Source of the DNA: Gautieria morchelliformis
Taxonomy: Eukaryota > Basidiomycota > Agaricomycetes > Gomphales > Gomphaceae
Assembly (NCBI GenBank): GCA_015179125.1
Contig: WHVA01000105.1
Coordinates: 1 to 64,000, forward strand
Reading direction: 5' to 3'
Length of the DNA stretch: 64,000 nucleotides
The notes beneath the pieces were generated by a model. It was given only the letters and a program-made list of their open reading frames with translations. It was not told the origin of the DNA and did not search any database. Made by a program: the position numbers and the translations under genes. Positions 21,036 through 31,343 of this stretch are shown here, piece by piece (the stretch's first letter is position 1; each line of letters starts with the position of its first letter).

Positions 21036-22442
21036 AATGTGTCACAGAAAGGTTGTCTAAGTAGTGACAATCCTTTCGCCCACGAAGGCACTCCTTACGA
21101 GCCCTTTGCTGACAGCACAGAAAATAACTCGAAGGCTAAGGTAACGAATATGAAGTATGAGAACTCACCAGTCAGGCCTAAGTCTTCTTCTGGTCGAAGA
21201 TAGAAATCTACAGAGGAAGGCTCAAGACAATAGTCACAGCGAGGTCAAGTTTGCACAAGATGGACGATGTATGATAATTAAACTGGAGAATATACATGTG
21301 AATATAGACTACTTATACTGAATGCTCATATGGTGCTAGCAAATAGGAAAGAGGCCGTCTGGAGTCAGGGTTGGATAGGGGTGCATGGTCAGGATACATA
21401 ATAGATGAAATAGACATACAATAGAATGGAAGAGGGATGCGAACATGAAACGATGCAGAGGAAAGAGGGCGAAGGCCCCTATGTACAAAAACATGCCTTG
21501 GGACCTGCATATACACCACCCTGCATGGACTCTGCGTCTGCTGGGTTGATCCCACATGACCTACAGGTAGGATGCCCCGCAAATGCATTCTGGCCATAGG
21601 AACACCCAAAGGGGGTTGAGTTGAGAAGATGATGGGACCAGTGATGAACCATCAATCTGGGTAAAGGATGTCGATCATGTTTGATGGCGTGCCTGCTGGC
21701 GAATGATGCGAGTAGCGAATGGTCATATGGCGAATGTGGCGAATAGCGAATGGAGCGAGGAGTGAATGGAGCGAAGACGAGCGAACTTGGAAGAGTGGTG
21801 AAAGGGAAAACAGGGATAGCTGGGTACAAGAAATAAATGAGTCATGACAGCCTGCACCTCCTTGCAATTCATGATAGGACCAGTGATGAACCATCAATCC
21901 AGGTAAAGGATGTCAATTGTGTTTGATGGCATGGCTACTGGCGAATGATGCGAGTAGCGAATGGTCATTTGGCGAATGTGGCGAATAGTGAATGGAGCAA
22001 AGAGTGAATGGAGCGAAGCCAAGCGAACATGGAAGAGTGGTGGTGAAAGGGCAAACAGGGATAGCTGGATACAAGAAATGAATGGGTCATGACAACTGTG
22101 TAGTCAAAACTTCAGCAAAGCTAATTCGTCCTGCCCTGCAGTGGTATGAGTCCCATTGAGTCCAACTTGCATGGAGGCTGCAACTGACACTATCCGAATG
22201 CATCCTGAGCATGTGGGTCTGTCATGGAGTGGGAGTGTAACAGATGATGGGTTCTATGATGGATGAGGGCTCCAACACCTGGCATGCTGGCAGGAATGAT
22301 GCGAATAGCAAATGCGAAAGCAGTATGGCGACAAATATTTTGGCAAGATATTCGCTGGTTCGGGAAGCCGTTCGCTGGTTCAGGAGGTCATTTGCTGTGT
22401 GCTGAGGGATGATTCGCAGAATAAACGAATCATGACACTACT

Positions 22443-22946
22443 AAGATTTTGACTCGTCATCAAGTCTGCTGGTCTGAATATCTCTCACAGTTCAATATGG
22501 TGATCCGCTTCCGCCCCAGAAAGCTCGGAGAAAAACCCAACGCGCTCACTAGACGTTGGGACGTCTACCCAAAAGAGGGAAGTAGCGACTATGCCAGTGT
22601 TAATCCGCACAATTTCCACCCAGTATTCTCCACTGAGCAACTGGCATCGTCCCTGCGTGCCACAGCATTGCAGTTTCCGCTACTCTGTGCCTCAATCATT
22701 ATGGACACCGAGTCTCTCCATTCCGACATCCGTTCCGCACTTCTTTCCAACCCCATCTCCGCAACCCACCTCGATGACCCAACCAGTCCTGGATGGTCCC
22801 TCGATTCCGACAGATTTCTCCGGTACAAGTCCCAGATTTACGTTCCGGATACCAACGATCTATGACTTTGCGTACTCCAGCAAAGCCACGATCACCTGCT
22901 CTCAGGACACCAAAGGCCACTTGGCCTCTTCTCCGCATGATGGTCC
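22443..22946 (+). pseudogene. A1 pol continued: RNase H tail and integrase start
   Basis: Directly continues the frame cut at 15596: [37 protein letters not shown] is the RNase H C-terminus, followed by the linker region to [13 protein letters not shown] and a TGA at 22863. Comparison with element E shows that sequence for the integrase zinc finger should follow; here it is degraded and cut by repeat F. Confidence 0.85.
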
Positions 22947-23978
22947 TGTTGTGTTAGACGCAATTACCTCACCTCAATTCATTCATATATATAAGAAAAA
23001 CTAATAAATAAAGAAAAAGAAACAGAAGTTATATTCACGATGAACGTCGGCACAGACGACGACGACTATATGAATTGATGATATGCTATATTACCCATAG
23101 ATCGGGTAATATACAGATGATCGAGCATGGACCACATGTGGTCGATCAGGGGCGGCGCGCTTATCGAGTGATGGCATCGGCCATGACGTCGATAGGCACC
23201 AGGCCACAGGCACCGAGCGGGTGCGGGCACCAAATGCCGCAGAGGACAAATAGACTGCGCAGGAATATAGGGTGCTGTGGAGTGACCTGAGAATGTCATC
23301 CACAGCACATATACTCAATTAGCTGCCCCACAGAAGAGGCACAGAGACAACGGCCCCATCACCAAGCCTAGCATTTATGGCAAATATAGTTCTATTTTCT
23401 ATTTGAGCTCCATGACACGACTGACTGATTACTATCTCAACATCATGTTGACAGGGGCTTTGTATACTAGGTACAGATCCCTACTCCAAAGCCCAGACAA
23501 TCCTAACATCATCCCCATCACCCCATGACTTTATGACTATTAATTAGTCACTCCTTAGTTACAAACAGCTTTTCGACCCATCCATCCAATATCTTGAGTA
23601 CTAGTAGTTACTACTAAAATAGTATAAATAGCTAGCACGAATGTATGAATGAAACTATTATTTCTGCCTCCTGAAATTGCTGTAGTCTTGTTTGATAGCT
23701 ACAGAGCTCAGTTCTTGATAGTTTACTCTAAATCTTCGTCGAGGGTCTATTATCACTGTTTACTCTACACTCCCCCAAAAGCGAACGCTTTTGGTTTGAC
23801 TATTCCCTGGATCGACACCGATCTTCTGTCGACATGGTCACGTGACCCTCTTTCATCAGTGCTGGACGCGCCTCGATAGGCTTAGTCAGCACACAGAAAA
23901 GAGGCGAACACAGTGGTTTCGACCACTAAGCAATATACTCCATCTGTTCAAGGCATTGATTGACATTATATTCCAAAA
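22947..23978. repeat. Repeat F, copy 2 (1,032 bases)
   Basis: Starts TGTTGTGTTAG, ends TATTCCAAAA, flanked by GGTCC (22942-22946 and 23979-23983), a perfect 5-base duplication of A1 integrase sequence. Uninterrupted, so it defines the unit also seen at 7603-11199. No coding region is supported. Confidence 0.85.
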
Positions 23979-25168
23979 GGTCCAAGACTACTGCAAGTCA
24001 TGCACCACCTGTATGTGAGCCAAGCCCCAACGTCACAAACCCTACGGCCTCCTGAAGCAACTTCAAATCTCGGAACAGCCATGGAATTCAATATCCATGG
24101 ATTTCATTGAGAAACTTCCTAAGTCATCTGGCTATGATACCATTCTAGTTATCGTTGACCACCTCACCAAGCAGTCCATCTTTATTCCGACCTACAACAC
24201 CATCACTTCCGCACAACTCTTCGTGCTCCACATCTTTTCCAAGCACGGAATCCCTTCCCATGTCACTTCCGACCGTGGATCAGAATTCGTGTCCTCCTTT
24301 TTCCGCACACTTGGCAAGGCTCTCAACATGAAGCACCACTTCACTTCCGGTTATCATCCCGAAGGTGACAGACAAATGGAACGTACTAATCAGACCCTTG
24401 AGGAGTACCTCCACGTCTATTGCAACTACCAACACAGCAATTGGTCCGACCTTCTTCCGCTCGCGGAATTTGCTTACAACAATGTGCCTTCCGCTACCAC
24501 CGGAATTTCACCCTTTTATGCCAACAAGGGCTACCACCCGAATCTCGCCATCCACCCTGAACGTGACCTTGCCTCTGCAAGAGCCGGTGATTTCGTTGTG
24601 GAACTCGACGACCTTCACCAGCACCTCCGAGAGAACATTTCTGCTGCCCAAAAGAGATATCAAACTTCCGCCGACCGGAAATGTCTTCCGCAACCGGCAT
24701 TCGAGATAGGCGACAAAGTCTTTGTCAAAGTTGAAAACTTCCGCACCACTCGTCCCTTGAAGAAACTCTCTGAAAAATACCTTGGCCCTTACGAGATCAT
24801 TGCTAAGGCTGGCAGCCATTCTTTCACTCTCAGACTTCTTGACAATATGTGCGCAGTACACCCGGTATTCCATGTCTCCATGCTTGAGCCCGCAGTTCCA
24901 AATACAATTCCGAATCAAGAACAACCTCTGCCTCCGCCTGTGATCATCAACGGAGAACCAGAATATGAGATCTCGGAAATTCTCAACTCCAAGCTTGACA
25001 GATGATACCGCTACCAACTCCAGTATCTAGTCAAGTGGGCAGGCTACAAAAACACCGATGAAGAGACTTCCTGGATTTCCGCCACAGAACTAGACCATGC
25101 CTCTGACCTCGTCTCTGATTTTCACAAGTCTTATCCTGATAAGCCTGGCCCCATTTCCGTGCCCTAGT
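23979..25168 (+). pseudogene. A1 integrase core, C-terminus and chromodomain
   Basis: Integrase zinc-finger end (YCKSCTTC), catalytic core with the D,D,E pattern ([38 protein letters not shown]), then YLGPYEIIAKAG, HPVFHVSMLEP, and the chromodomain (QYLVKWAGYK, EETSW), ending at TAG 25166-25168. Stops are at 24016-24018 and 25003-25005; the second is TGA where copy A2 has CGA, a direct C-to-T change. The antisense gene follows. Confidence 0.9.
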
Positions 25169-25904
25169 CATTTCCGACCTCATTTCCGATACCCCATTGA
25201 ATCTTACAGTTCTTAAGTCACAACACAGTTCTGATTAATCTTCCGTTATGATATTTCCGACACTTCAAGAAATTATGGTACAAGTTTTTCGACCCCTACT
25301 CCTCCATCATCATTTCCCCCTCGCCCTCGTTCTCCACTTCCGGCCCTTCTTCCGCATGTCCTACCTCCACACGCACCAACTCGGTCCCCGCCCTGTCCCT
25401 CGTTTCCGCCCTTTGGCTCGGACCCGCTTCCACCCCATTCTCCTGCTCCCGCATTTATGACTCCATTCGGTCCCGGACCAAATTGTTCCGCCACTGGAAT
25501 TCCCGGTTCAGCTGTTCCAAGACCATCAACATGACAGTCATCTGATTTTGGAACGACAGCACCTGATGATGCTGAACCTCCGCCATCTCCACCATGATGT
25601 TCCGGATTCTGCGTTGCGTTTTCTGGATGCCCCTCAACGACCTGGTGATATTGAGTAAGGGTGACGCCATAGTGAAGCGGTTGAGTACCGCTGTTTCCAA
25701 GGTCCCGGTCACCAGAAAGCCTCCCGCGGACTTTTTTCCACTCGGTCCCGGTTTCGACTTAGGGGTTTCGGGCCCCTCGGTCTCGACCTTTCGCCTTTTC
25801 CGCTCCACCCTCACGGCACACCCATCCATGACACAGCGCCTCTTCTTGTCCCAGCACTGGTCACAGGATGTTTCACGAGGATTGCTGAACCACACGCAGT
25901 CCAG

Positions 25905-27560
25905 TGTCAAGATGTTGGGTGCATTTATGCTCCTGCACCAAAATCAAGCATAATATATTCGATTTATTGTATGGTGTTCCAATCTCTTCTCACATTGTTC
26001 TTGTACCATGCATTCATTTCTCTGATTATTTTCGAAATTTCCCAGTCACTCCCTACCTCTCCATTTCATTTTGTTATTTCTATTTTCACAGGCGGCTGCA
26101 CCCAGCGGAGTTTGAAATGACTTTGACGCGCGAGCTCTTGAGCGCTAAAGAGCCGGGTAGTAATACATGCACAGTGAGACAAATTTCCCCCTCTCTCAGT
26201 GACAACTAAATTCACTGAGAGAGTGAATTAAATTCTAGTCTATTCTTTTGAGCAACAAGTCCAAACCTACTGCCTATAATTCCTGTCTACTACACAAGAT
26301 TGGTTTTAGGCGTTAATATCGTGTATTAGTGAACACAGTGAATGCCCGAATAACTTGTGCGAATAAGTATGCCGTTCAGCGAATAGGTGAACCAATGAAT
26401 GTTCACAAGATAAGAGGGTTGCCCGAATGGGGCTCACCCTATCTACAGTCATAGCGAAATCGCCCGTGGCACTTGACGATGTAACATACAAGGTGTCATG
26501 GAAGGGCTGTCTAAGTATCGACAATCCCTTCGCCAGCGAAGGTACTCCTTCGGAGCCCTTCACCGACAGCACAGAAAATAGTTCGAAGGCTAAGGTAACG
26601 AAGATGAAGTATGAGAACTCACCAGTGATGCCTAAGTACTTTGCTGGTCGAAGATAGAAGTCTCCGAGAGAAGGCTCAAGACGATGATCACAGCGAGGTC
26701 AAGTTTGCACAAGGACGACGTATGATAATTGAACTGGGGAATATACATGTGAGTGTAAACTACTTATGCCGAATGCTCGTGAGGCATCAGCGAATAGGAA
26801 AGAGGCCGTCATGAGTCAGGGTTGGTTAGGGGTGCGCAGTCATGATACAACATAGATGAAATAAACATACAATAGAATGAGAGAAGAGGGAGAACATGAA
26901 ACGACGGAGGGTGAAGGTGGCGAAGACACCTATGTACGAAAATATGTCTTGGGACCCGCATATACACCGCCCTGCACGGGTTCTTCATCTACTGGGTTGA
27001 TCCCACATGACCTATGGGTAGGACGTCCCCCGAACGCACCCTGCTCATATGAACACCAAAAGGGGGTTGGATCGAGAAGCCGATGGAGTTACTGATGAGC
27101 CATCATGCCGGGTAGGGATGTCGATTGTAATTTGATGGTGTGCCTGCTGGCGAATGATGCGAGTAGCGAAAGGTCGTTTGGAGAAATGCGAGGGGGAGCG
27201 AACAGCGATAGAATAGAGGAGGAGAGGTCGAGGTGGAGGGTGAAGCCGAGCGAACACGGGAGAGGAGTAGCAAAAGGGGAAATGGGGGTAACAAGGTGCA
27301 GGAAATACACAGGTCATGGCAATCCGATTATCAGAACAACATTGGAAGAGGGTCGAGCAGAGGAGGAGATAGGCCCAGCGATGACTGCCAAGTCAGTCCA
27401 AGGACGTTGATCGTGCATTTGACGGCGTGGCTATGGGAATTGGCGCGAATGACGAGAATCGATTGCCGAACATGATAATGGCGATCGGAGCGAACACGGA
27501 GATGGAGTGAGAAATGGAAAAACAGAGCACCTGAGTATGAGAAATAAATGTGTCATGACA
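25905..27560 (-). repeat. Solo LTR-D (D3) with LTR-C inside
   Basis: Inverse LTR-D, TGTCAAGA...TGTCATGACA, with perfect TCCAG duplications (25900-25904, 27561-27565). Net length without the LTR-C insertion is about 1,269 bases, nearly equal to D6 (1,272). It has no coding content; short ORFs across it are shared with D6 only as inverted non-coding frames. Confidence 0.9.
25913..26294 (+). repeat. Solo LTR-C (C1, 382 bases)
   Basis: TGTTGGGTGCATTTATGC...CTACTACA with the 5-base duplication CAAGA (25908-25912 and 26295-26299), inserted eight bases from the end of LTR-D. It contains the conserved core (ggcggctgcacccagcgg) and a perfect 12-base stem hairpin at 26191-26223 (ctctctcagtga / tcactgagagag). 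It lacks the segment between the two hairpin repeats that C2-C4 have. Confidence 0.88.
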
Positions 27561-28328
27561 TCCAGCCCCTTCATCTTGCAGTTCTCACATAGAGCCTTTT
27601 CCTCCTCGCCGTCCTGTCTTTTCCGCTTCCTCATCGCGGGATTTTCCGGTCCCAATTCCCACAACTCCAGCATCCAGGCCAGCTTGTTCTTCCTGGCCTG
27701 TTGGAACTCGTCCGCCCTCCGTTTCCATTCTGCAACGATGTTCAGCACAGGGGCGACTTGTTTCTGTTTCCCCTTGCCCTCTGGAGGCGGTGTGCTTTCC
27801 GGCGTGCTTTCCGATTCCGAGTCAGCCTCGGATTCGACGATTCTCTGGCAGGATTATTCCATGAATCTCGGAATTGCTCACACAACATTTCCGACTCACC
27901 TGTTGTTTTCCCGCCTTTTCTGTCATGGCCTTGTCCTCCGCAGCTCTTTTGGCCGCGTCCCGTTTCCGCTGCTCCTCATGGAGACGCGACTCCTCCTCAT
28001 GGCATTTACGGTTTTTCTCCTCCTTCTCCTTCCGTTCCTGGTCCCAACGCTCTTGTTCCCTGCGCTCCTCCTCCAGCCGTTGCTTCTCTTTCTGTGCAGC
28101 TTCCTCGGCCGCTTGCTTTTCCGCCAGCTCCTTCTGCGCAAGCATATCATCGAAATATTTTTTCATGTCGGCGCTGGACATTTTAGAGAAATCAGGTTGG
28201 GAGCTCATGATTGATCAAGACAAAGACGTGTTTGCTTCCCGCCTATCTTTCGAACTCCGACGTGTTTGTTCACAGGTCACGTGATCCAACTTGTGGTCTT
28301 GCAGGGCTTGACCTTAGAAGGGAGATAC

Positions 28329-29428
28329 TGTTATGACCGTGCATTTCCGACTTCCAACCTTCAGTTCCGCACACTTTCCGCCCCTCCGATAATTCTGACA
28401 TTCCGCCCCTTGTTCTACTCCCTTGTTCTTTCGACTCTATTACTCGGACACTCCGGACTCACTTCAGTGTTCATCAAGATCATATATCCGGTCACCCTTG
28501 TAGTTCGTTGTCAGATATGTTTTCTGACCCCTTGTTCTTTTGCCATTGTTTTACCTTACCCTGAACCCCCCTTGTAGTCCCATTGTTCCCACGCATGTTG
28601 GGTGCATTTATGCTCCTGCACCAAAATCAAGCATAATATATTCAATTTATTGTGTGGTGTTTCAATATTTTCTCATACTGTTCTTGTACTATGTATCCAC
28701 TTCTCTGCTTATTTTCGAAATTTTCTAGTCACTCCCTATCTCTCCATTCCATTCTGTTATTTCTATTTTCATAGGCGGCTGCACCCAGCGGAGTTTGGAA
28801 TGACTTCGACGCGCGAGCCCTTGGGCGCTAAAGGGCCGGGTGCAAGTATATGCCTTCTGAGACAGGATTACACTCCTCTCTCAGTGACAATAAATTCACT
28901 GAGAGAGGCGAGTAGTATCTTTCATATTTACATAGCATGTTGACTGAAAATCATGTAGTATATTTGATTCTAGGTATTGTATTAATATATCAGTGACAAT
29001 AAATTCACTGAGAGAGTATATTTGATTCTAGCTTTCTAAGAACTCTACCGAACCTTCCCTGCCATAGCCCCTAGTTGCTAACAACGCATGTCTACCCAAC
29101 TTCCGCTCCCCCTGGAATTTGCTTAGTACCATCCCATTACCTGTTGTCTCAGCTCTTTGTATAAAAGCCTGTCATGTATGTCTGTTATTCTGCAATCAGA
29201 TAATCGCCTTCGATACTTGATTTCCTTTACTCCATCTCCTGTTCTTAGTGCAGCGAGTCTAGCAAGTCCTCCGTCTCTCCGCCTTCTGCCTTCTGCTTCA
29301 GTTCCAACTCAAGTTCCGACCAACCTTTAGTTCAGTAACTTCTGCCTTCTGACTCATTTCCAAAATACTTAGGACGATAGTTCATTGGGCGCGCAACCTA
29401 TAAGTTGAAGCCGCTGTCCTTTCCAGTT
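28329..29428 (+). repeat. LTR-A, 3' LTR of A1, truncated and carrying LTR-C
   Basis: Starts TGTTATGACC after the polypurine tract (agaagggagatac). LTR-C interrupts it at 28596-29083. It keeps TATAAAA and the AATCAGATAAT primer motif, but stops about 30 bases short of its proper end and passes directly into a second copy of the antisense gene at about 29429. Confidence 0.88.
28596..29083 (+). repeat. Solo LTR-C (C2, 488 bases)
   Basis: TGTTGGGTGC...GTTGCTAACA with perfect ACGCA duplications (28591-28595, 29084-29088). It is almost identical to C3 at 40938 (I see a single substitution in the first 110 bases) and the same length, so both inserted recently. It carries two copies of the cagtgacaataaattcactg hairpin. 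Confidence 0.92.
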
Positions 29429-29440
29429 CTGAGTCTCCAC

Positions 29441-30578
29441 CCTCGCTTCCGCCCTTTGGCTCGTACCCGCTTCCGCTTCCGCCTCGTTCTCCTGCTCCTG
29501 CATGCGCACCTCCATGCGATCCCGGAGCATGTCGTTCCGCCACCGGAATTCCCGTTTGAATTGTTCCAAAACCGTCGACATGACGGTCATTTGGTTTTGG
29601 AACGACAGCAACTGCTGTTCCTGGACCACCGCCATCTCCGCAAGGAGGTTCCGGATCCCACGTTGGGTTTTCCGGATGCCCCTCATGCGATGTCAAACAG
29701 CAGCGACACCATGGAGAAGCGGTTGAGTACTGCTGTGTCTGAATTCCCGGTCACTGGAAATCCTTCCGCGGCCCTTTTCCCGCTCGGTCCCGGTTTTGAC
29801 TTAGGGGTTTCAGGCCCCTTGGTCTTGACCCTGCGTCTTTTCCGCTCCACCCTCACGGCACAACTGTCCACAACGCAGCGCCTCTTCTTGTCCCGACACT
29901 GTTCGCAGGAGGTCTCCTGCGGATTCTTGGACCACACGCAATCCCGCCCCTTGGTTTCGCATGGGTCGCACGGGGCTTTCTCTTCTTCGTCATCGTCCCT
30001 CATTTTCCGTTTCTTTGTAGCGGGATTTTCCGGCCCCAACTCCCGCAACTCCAGTATACGGGCCATCTTCTCCTTCCAAGCCTGCTGGAACTCGTCCTCC
30101 CTCCGTTTCCGCTCCGCAACGACGTTCGGCATGGGAGCAACTCCCTTCTGCTTCCCCTTGCTCTCTGGAGGCGGTGTGCTTTCTGCAGTGCTTTCCGTTT
30201 CCGACTCCCCCTCGGATTCTATGACCCTCTGGCAGTTTTTTCCGTGAGCTCCAGAAACACCCCACACGACATTTCCAACTCACCCGGGATTTCTATGCCT
30301 TTCCCACCGCGGCCTTGTCCTCCGCAGCTTTTTTGGCCGCGTCCCGTTTCCGCTGTTCCTTGCGGAGGCGCGACTCCTCCTCGCGGCATTTACGGTCCCG
30401 TTCCGCCTTCTCCTTGCGCTCCTTCTCCTTGCGCTCCTCCTCCAGATGCTCCCCTCTCTTTCCGCGTGGCTTCCTCGGCCTCGCGCTTTTCGGCCAGCTC
30501 CTTCTGCGCAAGCATATCAGCAAAGTGCTGCTTCATCTCAGCACTGGTCATTTTGGAGAAATCGATTGGAGTGCTCAT
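29441..30578 (-). pseudogene. Antisense coiled-coil/Zn2Cys6 gene, third A copy (A3), damaged
   Basis: Exon 1 starts at ATG 30578 (MSTPIDFSKMTSAEMKQHFADML). A frameshift near 30455 breaks the coiled coil. The intron acceptor that is CAG in A2 reads CGG here. Exon 2 (about 30244 downwards) has the cluster CDPCETKGRDC ... CEQCRDKKRRC and the basic tail, then a stop at 29683 after SLLFDIA, a further frameshift relative to A2, before the helical C-terminal part (SFQNQMTVMSTVLEQFKREF). Confidence 0.75.
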
Positions 30579-30699
30579 GGTGGATCGAAGCGAAGATGTG
30601 TTTGTTTCCCACCTATCTTTCGAACTCCAACGCGTTTGTTCACAGGTCACGTGATTCCGACTTGTGGTCTCGCAGGGCTCGACCTTAGAAGGGAGATAC

Positions 30700-31343
30700 T
30701 GTTACGACCGTTCATTTCCGACTTCCGACCTTCAGTTCCGCAACACTTTCCGCCCCTCCGATATTTCCGACGTCCCGCCCCTTGTTCATTTCCCTTGTTC
30801 TTTCGACTCTATTACTCGGACCCACCGGACCCACCGGACCCACCTCACCGTTCATCAAGACCATATGTCCGGCCCTCCTTGTGTTTCGTTGTCAGATATG
30901 TTTTCCCAACCCCTTGTTCTTTGCCATTGTTCTACCTTACCCTGAACCCCCCTTGTAGTCCCATTGTTCCTACCCAACTTCCGCTCCCCCTGGAATTTGC
31001 TTAGTACCATATCATTACCTGTTGTCCCAGCTCTTTGTATAAAAGTCTGTCATGTATGTCTCTTATTCTGCAATCAGATAATCACCTTCGATACTTGATT
31101 TCCTTCGCTCCATCTCCTGTTCTTAGCACAGCGAGTCTAGCAAGACCTCAGTCTCTCCGCCTCCCGTCTTCCGCCTTCCGCCTCAGTTCCGGCTCAAGTT
31201 CCGACCAACCTCTAGTTCAGTACTTTCCGAGTTCCGACCCATTTCCAAAATACTTAGGACGATAGTTCATTGGGGGCGCAACCTATAAGTTGAAGCCACT
31301 GTCCTTTCCAGTTCCGACCTAGCGGAAATCTCGATACGTAACA
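30700..31343 (+). repeat. LTR-A, 3' LTR of copy A3 (644 bases)
   Basis: TGTTACGACC...GATACGTAACA after the usual polypurine tract. It is close to the 2077-2730 copy and complete, with many TTCCG motifs. It abuts sequence of element E at 31344 without a visible matching duplication at the other side. Confidence 0.9.

Larger units (their letters stand above)
15597..22437 (-). repeat. LTR-D inserted in A1 pol, itself split by a copia element (D2)
   Basis: The outer ends read TGTCAAGATTGG (15597) and ...GAATCATGACA (22437), the two ends of LTR-D in inverse orientation. They are flanked by the 5-base duplication CTACT (15592-15596 and 22438-22442). After removing the copia insertion about 1,600 bases remain, longer than D3 and D6 (about 1,270) because the 5' end of the LTR is repeated: copies of the terminal gtcatgaca occur near 21849, 22098 and 22437. 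The sequence is dense in GCGAA. No D coding region is present. Confidence 0.85.
25455..28208 (-). pseudogene. Antisense coiled-coil/Zn2Cys6 gene of A1, split by LTR-D
   Basis: Same gene as at 718-1955. Exon 1 starts at ATG 28208 (MSSQPDFSKMSSADMKKYF...) and has the K/E/R-rich coiled coil. An intron begins GTGAGT near 27900 and exon 2 resumes at RIVESEADSESESTPES. The Zn cluster is CENCKMKGLDC ... CDQCWDKKRRC, but LTR-D (25905-27560) is inserted between ...KMKGLD and the third cysteine, with TCCAG duplicated. Apart from that insertion the frame stays open to 25455, so the gene was intact when D arrived. Confidence 0.8.

Noticed and set aside
21313..21897. Several Pro/Ser/His-rich ORFs
   Set aside because: They are frames of LTR-D, repeated at 27.0-27.3, 45.7-46.5 and 47.2-47.5 kb without any constraint on the protein.
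29405..30247. 280-residue plus-strand ORF
   Set aside because: It is the reverse-strand shadow of the antisense Zn2Cys6 gene; the cysteine cluster and splice sites are on the minus strand.
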